64,000 bases of DNA from Bacillota bacterium (GCA_023435895.1 JAEZLH010000027.1:310001-374000), one strand, 5' to 3'; positions 18,644 to 28,181 are shown, numbered from the stretch's first letter. Notes: generated from the sequence alone by a model not told the origin. A program made the numbers and translations.

Positions 18644-21600
18644 TTACCAGTTGTTATCTGTTCCAAGTTTATTTACTGTGAAGCCAGGGCAACCTGACTG
18701 TCCGTAAATTGCCGCAACGCCCGGATTATTGATTTTAACGTTTGTGAAGCTTGCAGAGCCAAGGCATGGCCCTTGACCTGTTTCAACAGAAACGCAGAGT
18801 TTGATACCGTAACGTCCTGGTCTGTTGATGTTGATATTTTCAAAGCGTACATTCTGCATTGAAAGCTGATCGGGATATTTAGTCTGGAACATTATACCAG
18901 AGTAGATAGCATCATTGATATCAACATTTTTTACAAGAATATTCTTAAATGTTCTATCTCCGCAGAATAACCAGATTGCTCCGAAGTTCTGGTAGCCATT
19001 GATCTTGTCATCTGCGCCGTTACTAGTGTAGAAGTCACCACCGCATCTGTCTAAGGTTATTCCGTCAAATACGCAGTCTACATCACCAAATCCGAGTGTG
19101 TTGTAACCAAAGCTCAAGCTGCTGATTGTGACACCAGGATATGTTAATGTGTCTGCACCATAGAGGTTCTGAAATACATTATCAGATCCGCCATATACTG
19201 CAAAGCATGCTGCACGTCTTGGGCAGACAGCTGTAAGATTTGTGAACTTATTACCTGTGTTATAGCCCGTTCCGCCTCCATCAATTGCGCTAAATACTGC
19301 GAAAGAGTCATCACCTGTTGCACGTGCATAACAGTTGTTAATCGTGTTGTAGGAAGAACCGTTTGTCATGTTAATACCATCTGCAAATGTGTTCTTGATA
19401 CGGCAGTTTTTAAACGTGTTGTAGGAGGAGTTAACACCCCAATACAGACATACAAAGTGTTCTGCCCAAATATTATCGATGGTTACATTCTGCATACCAT
19501 TACCGTTAAGGAACTTACCTGGACCGTCCGAACGGTATTGATAGTTACCCCAAGCTGACAGGTCTTTAATGGTTGAACCGTTAGCTGATGAAGTGATAGT
19601 GAATCCAACGTCAGTATTTGACTGGTCTTGTGGAGCTTGAAGCTTAGTCCACCATGGACCAGCGCCAATCACTTCCGTTGCACGCGTATAGAGTTGGATC
19701 TGGTTAGTGATTGTCCATGTTCCTGCAGGAATAAATATACCTTTCTTTGTTGGATCATTTCTAAATTCTTGCAGAGCTGCGTCAATAGATTTTGTGCTTG
19801 AAACTTGAACATATTTACTTGGATCTGGATTTGTAGCAGCCGGAGCAACGTTTTCAGTTTCCAGCAAGTCTACATCTATCCATGAAACATCACCAGCATC
19901 TTTTTGGATTCTGATTTTTGTTCCTGCCGGATAAACCTGGTCGAGCATTAATTGGGAATCTTCATAGAGCCAGTATGCAGTTGTGCCGGAATTATCATAT
20001 CCAAGCCTGTCTAATGTTGTAGGTGTTGCATATACATATGAATACTTGGAAGTAACAGTAAAGTTTCCTTTGTCAACTCCATCTGCATAAATACTAACTG
20101 TTCCCGTAGTATTCTCAGCAACGGCATTACGCAATACAAATGCGTTTGCAGGAGCTGTAAGTGTAAATTCTACATATTCTCCATTTGCATCGAGATTTAC
20201 TGCTGAATGTCCTGATGCTTCACCCGCATAGTCTGCAAGTTTATAAATAGGAGTTAATCTTGTTCCGTTAGTTGAGTTCGCTAAGGATTCAGCTTCTAAT
20301 ACAGTAAATGGCATATTAGCACCACGGCCTGAATAAAGGCTTGTTGTACTAGTGTTGTTTGCCTGCTTTATTGCAACCTCCATCGAATCTGTTCCGATGG
20401 TAGATGCAAGTGTGTAGCTTCCATCTACTGCTGTCCATGTTCCCATAGATACATTTACTGATGCTCCGGCAGCCAAAGAACCAGTATAGGAACCATTAAA
20501 GGTTTTAACAGTTGAACCAGCAGAGTTCTTAAGTACTAATGTAATACCATGTGCTCCACTTCCTGAAGCAATATTGCCCTGATTCTTCAGGTTTACTGTG
20601 AAAGTTACGGTATTTCCTGCGCTTGGATTGCTTGGTGTCCAAGAAATGTTTCCTATAAGGTCAGCACTTTGTACAGGGGCTACAACAAGGTTTGTTGAAC
20701 TTGTATAATTGTTATTTGAATTGTCGAGTTCCACTAAAGTATTAGCTTCATCAACTTTCGCAGTTAACTGATAGGAAGCGGCATTTTGGGCGCCTATATT
20801 AAATGAAACATTAGCGGTTGCACCAGCTGCGATTGTAGGAGTATTTGCAGTTCCTACAAGAGTTGTTCCCAGATAGAATTTAACATTGGAAGCAGTAGCG
20901 GAAGCTGTTCCAATATTTTTAACTGCTGCAGTTAAAGTAATAGCATCAGTTTCAATTGGTGAGGTTGGTGAACTTGTTAAATTAGTTATTGTTAAATCAG
21001 GATTTGGAGCTGCTGATCCGTAAATCTCAAACTCTGCAACCTGTCCAGCAGGTGCGCCGGAGTTAGTTGTAAAGTTGAGTCTTATTTCACTTACTGTTGC
21101 TGTTACGGGAATCGTAACAGTGTTCCCTGATGCAGGATTAAAGGTATATACTGTAGCAGCTTTTAAAGTTGTGAAAGTTGTAGTGTTTTGGTCATGTCCG
21201 AGTACTTCTATAGTCTGTGTGCGTTGTCCCCATGCAGAAGATGGATCCAACTTCAGTACTAATGATGTAATGTTTGCATTTGCGCCTAAGTTCATTGTTA
21301 TATTAGCAGGCTGTCCGCCACCTTCCCAGTAGGTAGAAGTATTTCCGTCATTGGCATTTGTTGCTACAAATGTGTAAACCGATGAAGATGCTGTAACTGA
21401 CTTGCCTACGGAAAGATTTGTATTTGGACCTGGTGTGGGTGTTGGACCTGGTGTTGGTGTAGCAGTTGGCGTAGCGGTTGGTGTAGGCGTAGCGGTTGGT
21501 GTAGGTGTAGCGGTTGGTGTTGCCGTTGGTGTCGGTGTTGCTGTTGGTACTGGTGTTGGTGTGGGTGTTACAGTACTACCAGGTATTATCGTTTTGGAAA

Positions 21601-22459
21601 ATTGATTATTGCTTTCGTTTGATTCTGCAATTCTGTTAACATCATCTACCCATGCTGTTACATTATGACTACCAGAAGTAGCATTCCAAGTCTTTACGCC
21701 AGATGGTCCGCTGTTGGATGTAACAGTTAGTGATGCACCAGCTGCTAAAGAAGATGTGGTGGTATCTGACCAACTTACTTGTGTTCCATCAACGGTAAAG
21801 CTAACACCGATAATTGTACCTGCTGGTGTTGCGCCATTACCTTGATTCTTAACTGTAGCACTGAAAGTTACTGCATTGCCAACTGCTGGATTAGAAGGAC
21901 TCCAAGAAATATCTGTAACAACTAAGTCAGGAGTACCTGTTGTAACCGCTGTACCGTAAGCTTCGATTTCTGCCACTTGACCTGCAGTTGCTCCACTGTT
22001 GGCAGTAAAATTCAATCTTATGTATCTAGCACTTGTATCAGCGAATGTAATTGTCACTGCATTCGAGCTAGAAGGATTGAACGTATATGTAGCAGATGCA
22101 ACTTTTGTAGTATATGTTGAGTTGTCGGTACTTGTAAGAACGGATAATGTCTGTGTTCTAGTTCCCCAAGAAGGATTCAGCTTTAACACAACTTTGTTTA
22201 TGGATTGAGCACTTCCAAGATCTACTGTAAGTGTGTTAGCGTATGAATTTGGTGCACCTTCCCAGTACGTATTAACATTTCCATCATTTGCATTCGTAGC
22301 TACGTAGTTCTGTGTAACGCTGCTTGCTATGATGGATTTTCCTTGGGCTAAATTAGCAGTATCAGCTGCAAGGGAAGACGTCATAAAAAAACTGTTCTGT
22401 GAAAAAATTAGAACTAATGCTAGGAAAAAACTAATACCCTTTTTAAAATACTTTTTCAT
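18644..22459 (-). CDS. Secreted multidomain GH87-like alpha-1,3-glucanase
   Basis: 1271 residues from ATG 22459. GGAGGT lies seven bases upstream and overlaps the alternative ATG at 22471. Order: signal peptide (1-33); discoidin/F5-8C-like domain (about 36-170); CARDB (about 175-295); TP-rich linker; second discoidin (about 350-480); two CARDB domains (about 485-700); a CBM6/35-like domain (EAESL...GEYVEFTL...DVSWIDVDLLE); and a C-terminal right-handed beta-helix (about 885-1271). The helix has FADGINMTNGSS followed by ARATGDDSF, Asp clusters placed as in GH87 mycodextranase/mutanase. The discoidin-CBM-TP linker layout also recalls secreted alpha-1,3-glucanases. Likely targets are fungal-wall or bacterial alpha-1,3-glucan. 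A related beta-helix GH or lyase is the alternative. Confidence 0.8.
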   Translation of the reverse strand: MKKYFKKGISFFLALVLIFSQNSFFMTSSLAADTANLAQGKSIIASSVTQNYVATNANDGNVNTYWEGAPNSYANTLTVDLGSAQSINKVVLKLNPSWGTRTQTLSVLTSTDNSTYTTKVASATYTFNPSSSNAVTITFADTSARYIRLNFTANSGATAGQVAEIEAYGTAVTTGTPDLVVTDISWSPSNPAVGNAVTFSATVKNQGNGATPAGTIIGVSFTVDGTQVSWSDTTTSSLAAGASLTVTSNSGPSGVKTWNATSGSHNVTAWVDDVNRIAESNESNNQFSKTIIPGSTVTPTPTPVPTATPTPTATPTATPTPTATPTPTATPTATPTPGPTPTPGPNTNLSVGKSVTASSSVYTFVATNANDGNTSTYWEGGGQPANITMNLGANANITSLVLKLDPSSAWGQRTQTIEVLGHDQNTTTFTTLKAATVYTFNPASGNTVTIPVTATVSEIRLNFTTNSGAPAGQVAEFEIYGSAAPNPDLTITNLTSSPTSPIETDAITLTAAVKNIGTASATASNVKFYLGTTLVGTANTPTIAAGATANVSFNIGAQNAASYQLTAKVDEANTLVELDNSNNNYTSSTNLVVAPVQSADLIGNISWTPSNPSAGNTVTFTVNLKNQGNIASGSGAHGITLVLKNSAGSTVKTFNGSYTGSLAAGASVNVSMGTWTAVDGSYTLASTIGTDSMEVAIKQANNTSTTSLYSGRGANMPFTVLEAESLANSTNGTRLTPIYKLADYAGEASGHSAVNLDANGEYVEFTLTAPANAFVLRNAVAENTTGTVSIYADGVDKGNFTVTSKYSYVYATPTTLDRLGYDNSGTTAYWLYEDSQLMLDQVYPAGTKIRIQKDAGDVSWIDVDLLETENVAPAATNPDPSKYVQVSSTKSIDAALQEFRNDPTKKGIFIPAGTWTITNQIQLYTRATEVIGAGPWWTKLQAPQDQSNTDVGFTITSSANGSTIKDLSAWGNYQYRSDGPGKFLNGNGMQNVTIDNIWAEHFVCLYWGVNSSYNTFKNCRIKNTFADGINMTNGSSYNTINNCYARATGDDSFAVFSAIDGGGTGYNTGNKFTNLTAVCPRRAACFAVYGGSDNVFQNLYGADTLTYPGVTISSLSFGYNTLGFGDVDCVFDGITLDRCGGDFYTSNGADDKINGYQNFGAIWLFCGDRTFKNILVKNVDINDAIYSGIMFQTKYPDQLSMQNVRFENININRPGRYGIKLCVSVETGQGPCLGSASFTNVKINNPGVAAIYGQSGCPGFTVNKLGTDNNW
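21430..21565 (-). repeat. Low-complexity repeat encoding the Thr-Pro linker
   Basis: Degenerate hexamer repeats (GGTGTTGGTGTAGC-like on the plus strand) encode alternating Thr-Pro and Thr-Ala-Thr units, a flexible linker typically O-glycosylated in secreted glycosidases, between the first CARDB and the second discoidin domain. Confidence 0.85.
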
Positions 22460-22753
22460 GTTTACCTCCAATGTTTTTTGTTTACTCCCATAAATACCAC
22501 TCCCTCCAAAAGATAAAGTTAGTCTTCACCTCCTCAGTAAGTTATATATTAAGACTTTTATAAATCTCATATCCATAAACATGATCTGCTCATTAACCAC
22601 GTTATGTTGTCTTAGGTTTATAAAAATCATAACTTTAAAAATAGGATACAAAAAAGCTAAGAGAATTCAATACTTTGCATTTTTATATTAAGTTGATTTG
22701 AGTATTAGTTGAATGTTTCTAGTGGTAAATAATGCCTAAATACTGTGTAAAGA

Positions 22754-22786
22754 TTTAACGTGAAACCATATAAGTTTTACGTTAAA
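22754..22786. promoter_or_regulatory. Operator-like palindrome upstream of the glucanase
   Basis: TTTAACGTGAAAC (22754-22766) and GTTTTACGTTAAA (22774-22786) are inverted repeats with one mismatch and a 7-base spacer, about 300 bases upstream of the glucanase start. The symmetry suits a dimeric repressor or activator. The regulator is not in this window. Confidence 0.5.
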
Positions 22787-22846
22787 CTATATATACATAT
22801 TATACCAAATATGGTGATAAAAGCAATAGTCAATTATACCGGGGAA

Positions 22847-22882
22847 CTGAAAAATATATTTATGTAAAACTATATTTTTCAG
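22847..22882. repeat. Perfect 12-bp inverted repeat
   Basis: CTGAAAAATATA (22847-22858) and TATATTTTTCAG (22871-22882) with a 12-base loop. It lies far from both neighbouring starts, so it may be a regulatory site or the terminator of an unseen small transcript. Confidence 0.6.
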
Positions 22883-23282
22883 CTGCAAACGTTAAGCGCT
22901 AAAATCAGTTATATAGATTTGAGAGGTTAAAGTTAAAAGTTTGATTTGGTATTTTGAACATTTTTTGGAGTTGTAGAATATGTAAGAATGAAGTTAAAGT
23001 TTGAAAATATAAAACTTTTAGCTCTGTTTTTTATGCCGTTCACTGCGGGTTATATAAATTTATAAGGAATAATATGGATTTACGGTTATGCTTGTATTAT
23101 AATGTAAAATAAAGAATAACTTTTTGGAAAAGGAACTGATAAATTGTCAACTGGGGAGAGCCTACAGTTTCTTGGAAACGAGGATGATTATCCTACTAGA
23201 AAATGGAGGATGTCAATTCGTCACTAAGAGTGGGAAAGCCGCATACAAATCCATTAACTTACCATTTTACGGAGGATGTTCT

Positions 23283-26030
23283 ATGGACACAAACAAACAC
23301 CTAATTCTAAAGCACGGAAAGGATATAACTTCTGACGTAATATTTTGCAAATATAATAAAGTTACAAAAAAATATGACGTGACTTTTCAAAGTGGTGGCA
23401 CTTATTCGTGCTCTTATCAGACCATTGAATGGGTGATGAATCCAGAAATAATAAACCCTGCTTTGGTACGTATCTATCACGGTGATCGCGAGCTTTTCAA
23501 TATTCAATACATCTGTATTTTTCACACAAGGATGGAAGATTGCTGGCATATTCGCTTTTCCAATGGTAGTGAGATGAATTACGCTAGGCAGAAACTGAAG
23601 GTTGTAAACTCATGTCTAAGTGAAACTCAGGCCAAGAGCTGTATGGGTTACTTGAGACAGTTGGCAGCCATTAATGAACTTAAAAGTGAAGAAGGGGAAA
23701 TCCTTCTTCAGAAGCAATATGAGAAACTTGATTTTGTAGGAACAGATACTACAATGGCAATTTATTTGAACCCGCCTGAGCATAAAGCACACACTTACAA
23801 TAAGCGCAATCTGATATTTCCATTCGGTGGCAACGCCAGCCAGTTTAAAGCAGTTGAAAATGCGATGGGCAACCAGATTAGTGTGATTCAAGGTCCTCCA
23901 GGCACAGGAAAAACACAGACAATCCTAAATATCATTGCGAATCTGTTGGTAGACGGCAAAACGGTACAGATTGTATCCAACAATAACTCTGCTACAGAAA
24001 ATGTACTAGAGAAGCTGGCTTCTCCAAAATATAATATGGGTTTTCTTGTGGCACCGTTGGGGAACTCATTTAATAAGGAGGTTTTTGTACAAAAACAAAC
24101 TGGTTGTTATCCGAATTTATCCAACTGGGAAATGGGGATCGACAAGCAAACTAATCTGCGTGAAAAAATACTAAGTACCACAGAAAAACTATACAATGTC
24201 TTTGCCAAACAGGAGAGGCTTGCACAAACCCGACTTGAACTGGATTCTCTGCTACTAGAGATTAAGTATTTCGAACAGTATTGCAGTGAAACTGGTCTTG
24301 TATATTCGGACTTTAAACCCCGACACAACCTTAAATCTGAAACCCTCATGAGACTTTGGCAGGAATGCTACAATTTCTCCGAACAGGCTCGTGCCATTTC
24401 ATTCTGGTTTAAGATCAAAAGTGCTTTTATTTATCGCATTTCGGACTGGAATTTCTATAAAAATAATTTGTCTACTATTATCACGCTGATACAAGTTCTG
24501 TTCTATCAGACTAGACAGTCGGAACTAAGTAGTGAAATTATTAAACTGGAGAATTATCTTGCTGACACTGATGCGAAAAGGAAGATGGATGAGCTCACAA
24601 ACTGGTCCTTGGAATATCTACGAGCAAAACTGTATGAGCGGTATGGGAATAAATCCAAACGTGTGTCCTTTACTGATGAGTGTTTGTGGAAACGTACTGC
24701 AGAGGTTGTGAAAGAGTATCCCATCGTCCTCAGCACAACCTTTTCTTCTCCTAGCTGCTTAAAAGGTGTGACATATGACTACCTCATTATGGACGAAGCC
24801 TCACAAGTAGATATCGCTACTGGAGCTTTGGCACTATCCTTTGCCAGAAATGCGGTTATTGTGGGAGATCTTAAGCAGTTACCAAATGTAATCAAAGATG
24901 AAATGAAAAAGAAAAGTGATGCTATTTTTAATTTATATAAATTGCCACCTGGATACTCTCACTCTAAGAATAGCTTCTTGAAATCTGTATGCAGCGTCCT
25001 TATGGATGTACCGCAGACCATACTTCGTGAACACTATCGTTGTCATCCTAAGATTATCGGTTTTTGCAATCAGAAGTTTTATGACAATGAACTGGTTGTT
25101 ATGACAGAAGATTGTGGTGAAACTGATACGCTGTCCGTCTTCAAGACGACTGTTGGTAATCATAGGAGAGATCATATTAATCAGCGTCAGATTGAAGTGA
25201 CAATTAGGGAGGCACTTCCGGTGCTGAGGGATGCTAGATGGGAAGATGTAGGAATTATTGCACCTTACAAGAGTCAGGTTGCCGCCATTGCCAAACAACT
25301 TGATACGGATAAAATCGAAGTTCATACAGTGCATAAGTTTCAGGGTCGCGAAAAGGACACGATCGTATTGACCACAGTGGATGATGTGGTCACGGATTTT
25401 TCCGATGATCCAAACCTCTTGAATGTGGCGGTTTCTCGTGCCAAGAAAAGACTTTGCCTAGTAGTGTCAGGCAATGATCAGCCGAAAGACAGCAACATCG
25501 GAGATTTGATTTCCTATATTGAATACAACAACTTTCAAGTCGTACAGAGTGAAATCTATTCGGTATTCGATCTACTTTATAGACAGTATACAAACGCAAG
25601 AATTGCATATCTGAAAAGGCATCCAAGAATCTCTACTTACGATTCTGAAAACCTGATGTACGGTGCAATCGTGGATCTGTTAAATAACCGTTCTGGACTG
25701 TCGTTGAGTCTAATATGCCATCAACCAATCAATATGTTAATTCGCGATCTAAAACGTTTGAATGACGAAGAGTGTCGCTATGTCTTGAACACAGCCAGCC
25801 ATGTGGATTTTCTAATCTATAATCGAATTAGCAAGAAGCCTGTTCTTGCTATAGAAGTGGATGGGTTCCATTATCACAAAACTGGTACGACACAATATAA
25901 GCGTGATCAAATGAAAAATCGTGTTTTGGAACTTTATGGTATTACACTTCTGCGTTTTGCAACGAATGGAAGCGGAGAAATAGCACAAATTGAGCAGGCT
26001 TTGGATGAGTATGAGAAAAGAAGAATGTGA
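23283..26030 (+). CDS. SF1 (UPF1/Dna2-like) helicase with C-terminal nuclease-like domain
   Basis: 915 residues from ATG 23283, which has a strong GGAGGA seven bases upstream; the frame is open to TTG 23124 but lacks such a site. An N-terminal domain of about 200 residues is followed by a split helicase core: Walker A GPPGTGKT, Walker B LIMDEAS, VGDLKQLPN, EHYRCHPKIIGFCNQKFY, VHKFQGREKDTIVLT and NVAVSRAKKRL. The insert between motifs I and II (about 250 residues) is helical. The last 120 residues (HVDFLIYNR..PVLAIEVDGFHYH..QMKNRVLELYGITLLRF) resemble the DUF2726/Vsr-like PD-(D/E)XK nuclease fold. It probably unwinds and cuts nucleic acid. Stand-alone helicase-nucleases are common in anti-phage islands; that role is inferred. 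Confidence 0.85.
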   Translation: MDTNKHLILKHGKDITSDVIFCKYNKVTKKYDVTFQSGGTYSCSYQTIEWVMNPEIINPALVRIYHGDRELFNIQYICIFHTRMEDCWHIRFSNGSEMNYARQKLKVVNSCLSETQAKSCMGYLRQLAAINELKSEEGEILLQKQYEKLDFVGTDTTMAIYLNPPEHKAHTYNKRNLIFPFGGNASQFKAVENAMGNQISVIQGPPGTGKTQTILNIIANLLVDGKTVQIVSNNNSATENVLEKLASPKYNMGFLVAPLGNSFNKEVFVQKQTGCYPNLSNWEMGIDKQTNLREKILSTTEKLYNVFAKQERLAQTRLELDSLLLEIKYFEQYCSETGLVYSDFKPRHNLKSETLMRLWQECYNFSEQARAISFWFKIKSAFIYRISDWNFYKNNLSTIITLIQVLFYQTRQSELSSEIIKLENYLADTDAKRKMDELTNWSLEYLRAKLYERYGNKSKRVSFTDECLWKRTAEVVKEYPIVLSTTFSSPSCLKGVTYDYLIMDEASQVDIATGALALSFARNAVIVGDLKQLPNVIKDEMKKKSDAIFNLYKLPPGYSHSKNSFLKSVCSVLMDVPQTILREHYRCHPKIIGFCNQKFYDNELVVMTEDCGETDTLSVFKTTVGNHRRDHINQRQIEVTIREALPVLRDARWEDVGIIAPYKSQVAAIAKQLDTDKIEVHTVHKFQGREKDTIVLTTVDDVVTDFSDDPNLLNVAVSRAKKRLCLVVSGNDQPKDSNIGDLISYIEYNNFQVVQSEIYSVFDLLYRQYTNARIAYLKRHPRISTYDSENLMYGAIVDLLNNRSGLSLSLICHQPINMLIRDLKRLNDEECRYVLNTASHVDFLIYNRISKKPVLAIEVDGFHYHKTGTTQYKRDQMKNRVLELYGITLLRFATNGSGEIAQIEQALDEYEKRRM

Positions 26031-26086
26031 GAGAGTATATGATCTGTTCATATACAAGCAATGCCAAAAGTCGGACAAGTCATATT

Positions 26087-26105
26087 AACTTCCCGTTATA
26101 TTTAT
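26087..26105 (+). repeat. Gene-boundary motif, copy 1
   Basis: AACTTCCCGTTATATTTAT, 19 of 19 to the consensus AACTTCCCRTTATRTTTAT, 57 bases after the helicase stop. AAGT, seven bases upstream of ACTT, can pair with it to form a small hairpin. Confidence 0.8.
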
Positions 26106-26231
26106 TAAGAGGTTATTATCAAGATAATTTGCGGCTATCGATAGAAGTATTATTAATTCAGGAATGTTATATATTACGAACAATTTATAATAAATTAAAC
26201 AAGTACTTTGCTAGGTACTGGAAGGAGAAAA

Positions 26232-26843
26232 ATGAGTGTATTTTCTTTATTTACAAGTAAGGAGGAACTGTTTTGGAGATGGTTTCAAAAAAATGAAAAT
26301 ATGATTTTTAATTTTGATACTGATAGAGAACATGTCTTTGACAGGTTAAATTTTGAGCTAGGAAAAGTTAATAATGGTTTGACTTTTGAGTTTGGATCTA
26401 TTAAGAATGATGGCACAAGAGAATTTATTATAAGTGCTGATGGAATTAGGCGTGTTTTTCCGGCGGTAGAACGCTTATTTAATAGGAAGCCGGAATTAGC
26501 TCGTTGGAAGGTAATAAAGTTCAGACCAAGAAGATATCCAATATGTAATATGACTATTAATAATATGACCATAAAGGCAGATGAAGTAAATTATATCTTT
26601 TTTGAAGATCAAAACCCAGATAAAGTAGGTATAATGCTATTTTTCGAGGAGTACTATAAAGATGAAAAAGATACAATGGGGCAAGCTGGGTATCTATTAT
26701 TGGATGAAGCATTAGGAGAATATGATGTCGAGACAAAAGTAGGTGCAATTGTTTTTGAGACTAAAGATTCGGAATATTATGGTCAGTCACTTCCGTTAAT
26801 GAATATGGCAGAAGATTTTGATAAGCAGTTTTCTACAGAATAG
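26232..26843 (+). CDS. Conserved hypothetical (about 200 residues, W-x-W-F start)
   Basis: 203 residues from ATG 26232, preceded by GAAGGAG; the in-frame ATG at 26208 has no such site. Soluble. It opens SVFSLFTSKEELFWRWFQKNENMIFNF and has an ELARWKVIKFRPRRYP segment and a conserved acidic C-terminus. This layout recurs in a family of uncharacterised proteins of similar size, but I cannot name it. The boundary motif begins directly after its stop, so gene and motif form a compact unit. Confidence 0.65.
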   Translation: MSVFSLFTSKEELFWRWFQKNENMIFNFDTDREHVFDRLNFELGKVNNGLTFEFGSIKNDGTREFIISADGIRRVFPAVERLFNRKPELARWKVIKFRPRRYPICNMTINNMTIKADEVNYIFFEDQNPDKVGIMLFFEEYYKDEKDTMGQAGYLLLDEALGEYDVETKVGAIVFETKDSEYYGQSLPLMNMAEDFDKQFSTE

Positions 26844-26862
26844 AACTTCCCGTTATGTTTAT
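26844..26862 (+). repeat. Gene-boundary motif, copy 2
   Basis: AACTTCCCGTTATGTTTAT, 19 of 19 to the consensus, starting at the base after the stop codon of the 26232-26843 gene. ACTTC can also pair with GAAGT just downstream. Confidence 0.85.
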
Positions 26863-26909
26863 GAAGTACATATGTGAGTTTGAATTTATCTATGAGTTAA
26901 ATTGAAGCT

Positions 26910-27086
26910 TTGTTATGGCATATGCATGAACAGATGAAAGACGGTGTAACTTATAGTAATGCTAGGTACGGATTCCAACTTATAGAGGAGTATATGGAGA
27001 AATATATCGTTACAATTATAGAATGGGAAATATTAGAAATGTCTTTACTAATGAGCACTACAATTTATTTATATCCTGAGAGGTGA
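26910..27086 (+). other. Possible small or remnant coding segment
   Basis: An open frame of 58 codons (first ATG at 26922, MHEQMKDGVTYSNARYGF...) ends just before the next gene. The composition looks protein-like (WHMHEQ, YGFQLIEEYMEKY), but there is no clear ribosome site. It could be the tail of a degraded gene. Confidence 0.25.
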
Positions 27087-27092
27087 ACTTAA

Positions 27093-27326
27093 TTGTTAGT
27101 TGAAATCGAAAGTTTTTGGGGAGATAAAATTATATCAGGGAAAAAATGCTCTGAAAAAGAATTAAGACAAAAAATGAACGAAGTACTCAAAATCACAGAA
27201 ACTGAAGAGTTTACAGCGATTTTTTGTCGTATGTTTCAGTTTGAAGAAAATAACTTTTCAGATGAAGTTAGGGTTGATTTCGTAATAGATTTGGACACTC
27301 ATCTTATATTCGTACCAAAGTATTAA
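27093..27326 (+). CDS. Small hypothetical protein
   Basis: 77 residues from TTG 27093, with GAGAGGTGA six bases upstream. Soluble and mostly acidic (ESFWGDKIISGKKCSEKELRQKMNEVLKITETEEFTAIFCRMFQFE). No family recognised. It is followed by a hairpin GCACAAA/TTTGTGC (about 27340-27373) in place of the boundary motif seen after its neighbours. Confidence 0.5.
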   Translation: MLVEIESFWGDKIISGKKCSEKELRQKMNEVLKITETEEFTAIFCRMFQFEENNFSDEVRVDFVIDLDTHLIFVPKY

Positions 27327-27426
27327 ACCCTACAGTATAAGCACAAACAACAGTTAATCCTGCATATTTGTGCGAGGATTCTGATCTTTCCAATTAATTT
27401 CGAATGAACGGGCGAGGAGACCAGCT

Positions 27427-27732
27427 ATGAAAAGAAAGGTAGTAACAATATGTGGTTCGGTAAAGTTTTGGGATAAAATACAAGAGATGTCTGAGCGATT
27501 AGAATTAGAAAATGAATATGCTGTAATAGGGATTATACCTCATGTTATGGACAGGGATTTAACAGAATATGAAAAAGATACTTTAGGTGAATTGCATAAA
27601 ATAAAAATCGCTTTATCAGATGCGATTTTTGTTGTAAATGTTAATGGTTACATTGGAGAAAGTGTAAAGAATGAAATAGAATATGCGAAACAATACGGAA
27701 AAGAAATAATTTATTTAGAAAGTGCAGATTAA
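27427..27732 (+). CDS. Nucleoside 2-deoxyribosyltransferase-like small protein
   Basis: 101 residues. The opening VVTICGSVKFWDKIQEM and the end SDAIFVVNVNGYIGESVKNEIEYAKQYGKEIIYLE match the nucleotide-binding fold of 2-deoxyribosyltransferase-like/DUF4406 proteins. The GYIGES..NEIEYA segment is the best marker. The catalytic role is unproven in this short form. Start fixed by GGCGAGGAG. A boundary motif follows 27 bases after the stop. Confidence 0.75.
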   Translation: MKRKVVTICGSVKFWDKIQEMSERLELENEYAVIGIIPHVMDRDLTEYEKDTLGELHKIKIALSDAIFVVNVNGYIGESVKNEIEYAKQYGKEIIYLESAD

Positions 27733-27759
27733 TCAAAATCTAATCCGGCGATATGCTGC

Positions 27760-27778
27760 TACTTCCCATTACGTTTAA
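27760..27778 (+). repeat. Gene-boundary motif, copy 3
   Basis: TACTTCCCATTACGTTTAA, 16 of 19 to the consensus. CTGCTACTTC here can pair, with small bulges, with GAAAGTGCAG at 27718-27727, which overlaps the end of the preceding gene. Confidence 0.75.
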
Positions 27779-27829
27779 ATGTCAATGAAGTAAAACAGCA
27801 GAATAATCAAATAATAGAGGAATAAAACC

Positions 27830-28162
27830 ATGAATGCAGAGATTCAAGATTACATATCAAAACATTCTATTGAATTACAGAGTGTATTTGCAGAATTAAG
27901 AGAGCAGATTATTATAAGCGTTCCACATGAAATTGAAGAAAGACTATAGGCTAAATTGCCAAGTTTTTATCTTGGTGAAAAATTTGTTCGGCTTATTCCA
28001 TTTAAAGATCATATAAATATTGAAGCTGAGGCTGTTATGGAGCATAAATTTCGACTGCATCAGTATAAGATTACGCCCAAAGGGATGTTACAAATTTATC
28101 TTTATCAGGATATCCCGGAAAAAGTTTTGAAAGAGATTTTTTATGATACTCTGATTGGGTGA
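27830..28162 (+). pseudogene. DUF1801 family gene with an in-frame TAG
   Basis: ATG 27830 (site AGAGGA) opens MNAEIQDYISKHSIELQSVFAELREQI. The same frame continues after a TAG at 27947-27949 with KLPSFYLGEKFVRLIPFKDHINIEAEAV and ends at 28162. Together this is one DUF1801-type protein of 110 residues, and the stop falls where homologues commonly carry Trp in EER.W..LPSFY, so TGG to TAG is the simplest explanation. The two halves are otherwise uninterrupted. Read-through or restart at TTG 27956 is possible but would lose helix 1. A boundary motif follows. Confidence 0.75.
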
Positions 28163-28181
28163 TTATTTTTATAGGAAGTCT

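Larger units (their letters stand above)
22460..23282. promoter_or_regulatory. Long divergent regulatory region
   Basis: About 820 AT-rich bases between the glucanase (leftward) and the helicase (rightward). It contains a near-perfect palindrome at 22754-22786 and a perfect hairpin at 22847-22882. An open frame from TTG 23124 runs in phase into the helicase but has no good ribosome site. No other gene was found. Confidence 0.55.

Noticed and set aside
21402..21605. Gly-Val-rich plus-strand frame
   Set aside because: It is the antisense of the Thr-Pro linker repeat of the glucanase, so its repetitive protein is an artefact of low complexity.
22883..22900. Catabolite-response (cre) site before the glucanase
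   Set aside because: GCAAACGTTAAGC shares only the central part of the cre consensus and misses several required positions.
23124..23282. N-terminal extension of the helicase from TTG 23124
   Set aside because: No ribosome site fits the TTG, while ATG 23283 has a strong GGAGGA at the right distance and gives a start that looks like the family.
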